From DATARH01 sp050246595 (GTDB lineage Bacteria > Pseudomonadota > Alphaproteobacteria > ATCC43930 > CGMCC-115725), in NCBI GenBank assembly GCA_050246595.1, contig JBFWVT010000108.1:1-13628 (forward strand): a stretch of 13,628 nt of DNA. The letters are read 5' to 3'. The position numbers were made by a program, and so were the translations under genes. Positions 13,568 through 13,628 of this stretch are shown here, piece by piece. The notes under the pieces were generated by a model, which was not told where the DNA came from, made no database searches, and saw only the letters and a list, made by a program, of their open reading frames with translations. The first letter of the stretch is position 1, and each line of letters opens with the position of its first letter.

Positions 13568-13628
13568 GATCTGGAATTTGAGCGTTTCGATTTCCAAAGG
13601 CGCAGCTGGACGGCCAGCTTTGCCGCCC

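Larger units (their letters stand above)
13184..13628 (-). pseudogene. IS66-family transposase TnpC, N-terminal part, broken by tandem repeats
   Basis: Reading leftward from the window edge: AAKLAVQLRL, EIETLKFQIARLR, RRMQFGRSSERL, IERLEPRLEELAAG, TEDRPLPIREGERPQRKP, LPRREIVHEPKHEGACCCPK, CGGERARLGKEVTELLE. This is the front of IS66 TnpC, with its leucine-rich helix and the CPxCGG zinc-finger. The segments lie in different frames because of five copies of a 13-bp unit at 13503-13567 (four extra, +52 bases) and three copies of a 16-bp unit at 13222-13269 (two extra, +32). A small shift also seems needed near 13600. After ELLE the transposase stops and RidA begins; the DDE catalytic core is absent. 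The element continues beyond the window on its 5' side. Confidence 0.85.

Overview
The window is GC-rich and densely coded. Its gene content (paired acyl-CoA dehydrogenases, a TfdA-type dioxygenase, an AlkB pair, and IS3, IS5 and IS66 debris) suggests a soil or plant-associated alphaproteobacterium, perhaps Rhizobiales or Rhodospirillales. This rests on protein resemblance from memory; no search was run. No RNA gene, CRISPR array or origin was seen.

Layout. 1-140 (-): frameshifted start of an IS5-type transposase, cut by the window edge. 283-3858 (-): a catabolic set of a TauD/TfdA-like dioxygenase followed by two acyl-CoA dehydrogenase genes that look like the two halves of a heteromeric enzyme. 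3990-5019: IS3-family wreckage, with one decayed copy on + and a short piece of a second copy on -, which joins directly to a broken short-chain dehydrogenase (SDR) gene (5020-5567, -). 5736-9405 (+): a tight three-gene operon of a desulfinase-type acyl-CoA dehydrogenase homologue, a four-domain rhodanese and an isocitrate lyase/PEP mutase superfamily protein. 9446-10097 (+): a chimeric pseudogene made of the first 22 residues of a luciferase-like monooxygenase joined to the C-terminal part of a 4,5-dihydroxyphthalate decarboxylase-like protein. 10167-12916 (+): an amidase, a small cysteine-containing protein with an Ada-like segment, and alkB, tightly packed. 12923-13628 (-): the C-terminal part of a RidA protein fused in frame to IS66 TnpC, which is itself broken by tandem repeats.

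How the genes may work together. The clearest metabolic unit is 5736-9405. The first enzyme keeps the Arg and Gln of the 3-sulfinopropionyl-CoA desulfinase AcdDPN7 and lacks the usual catalytic glutamates, so it probably releases sulfite from a sulfinated acyl-CoA. The adjacent rhodanese could handle the resulting sulfur. The third enzyme is a C-C or P-C lyase-fold protein without the canonical lyase motif, so its substrate is open. The second unit of interest is the 17-nt overlapping pair at 11629-12916, an Ada-zinc-site-like protein with AlkB, which suggests alkylation-damage repair.

The most unusual general trait is gene decay. Three separate short tandem duplications (17 bp x2, 16 bp x3, 13 bp x5) break reading frames, and at least three gene-to-gene junctions lack a complete mobile element.
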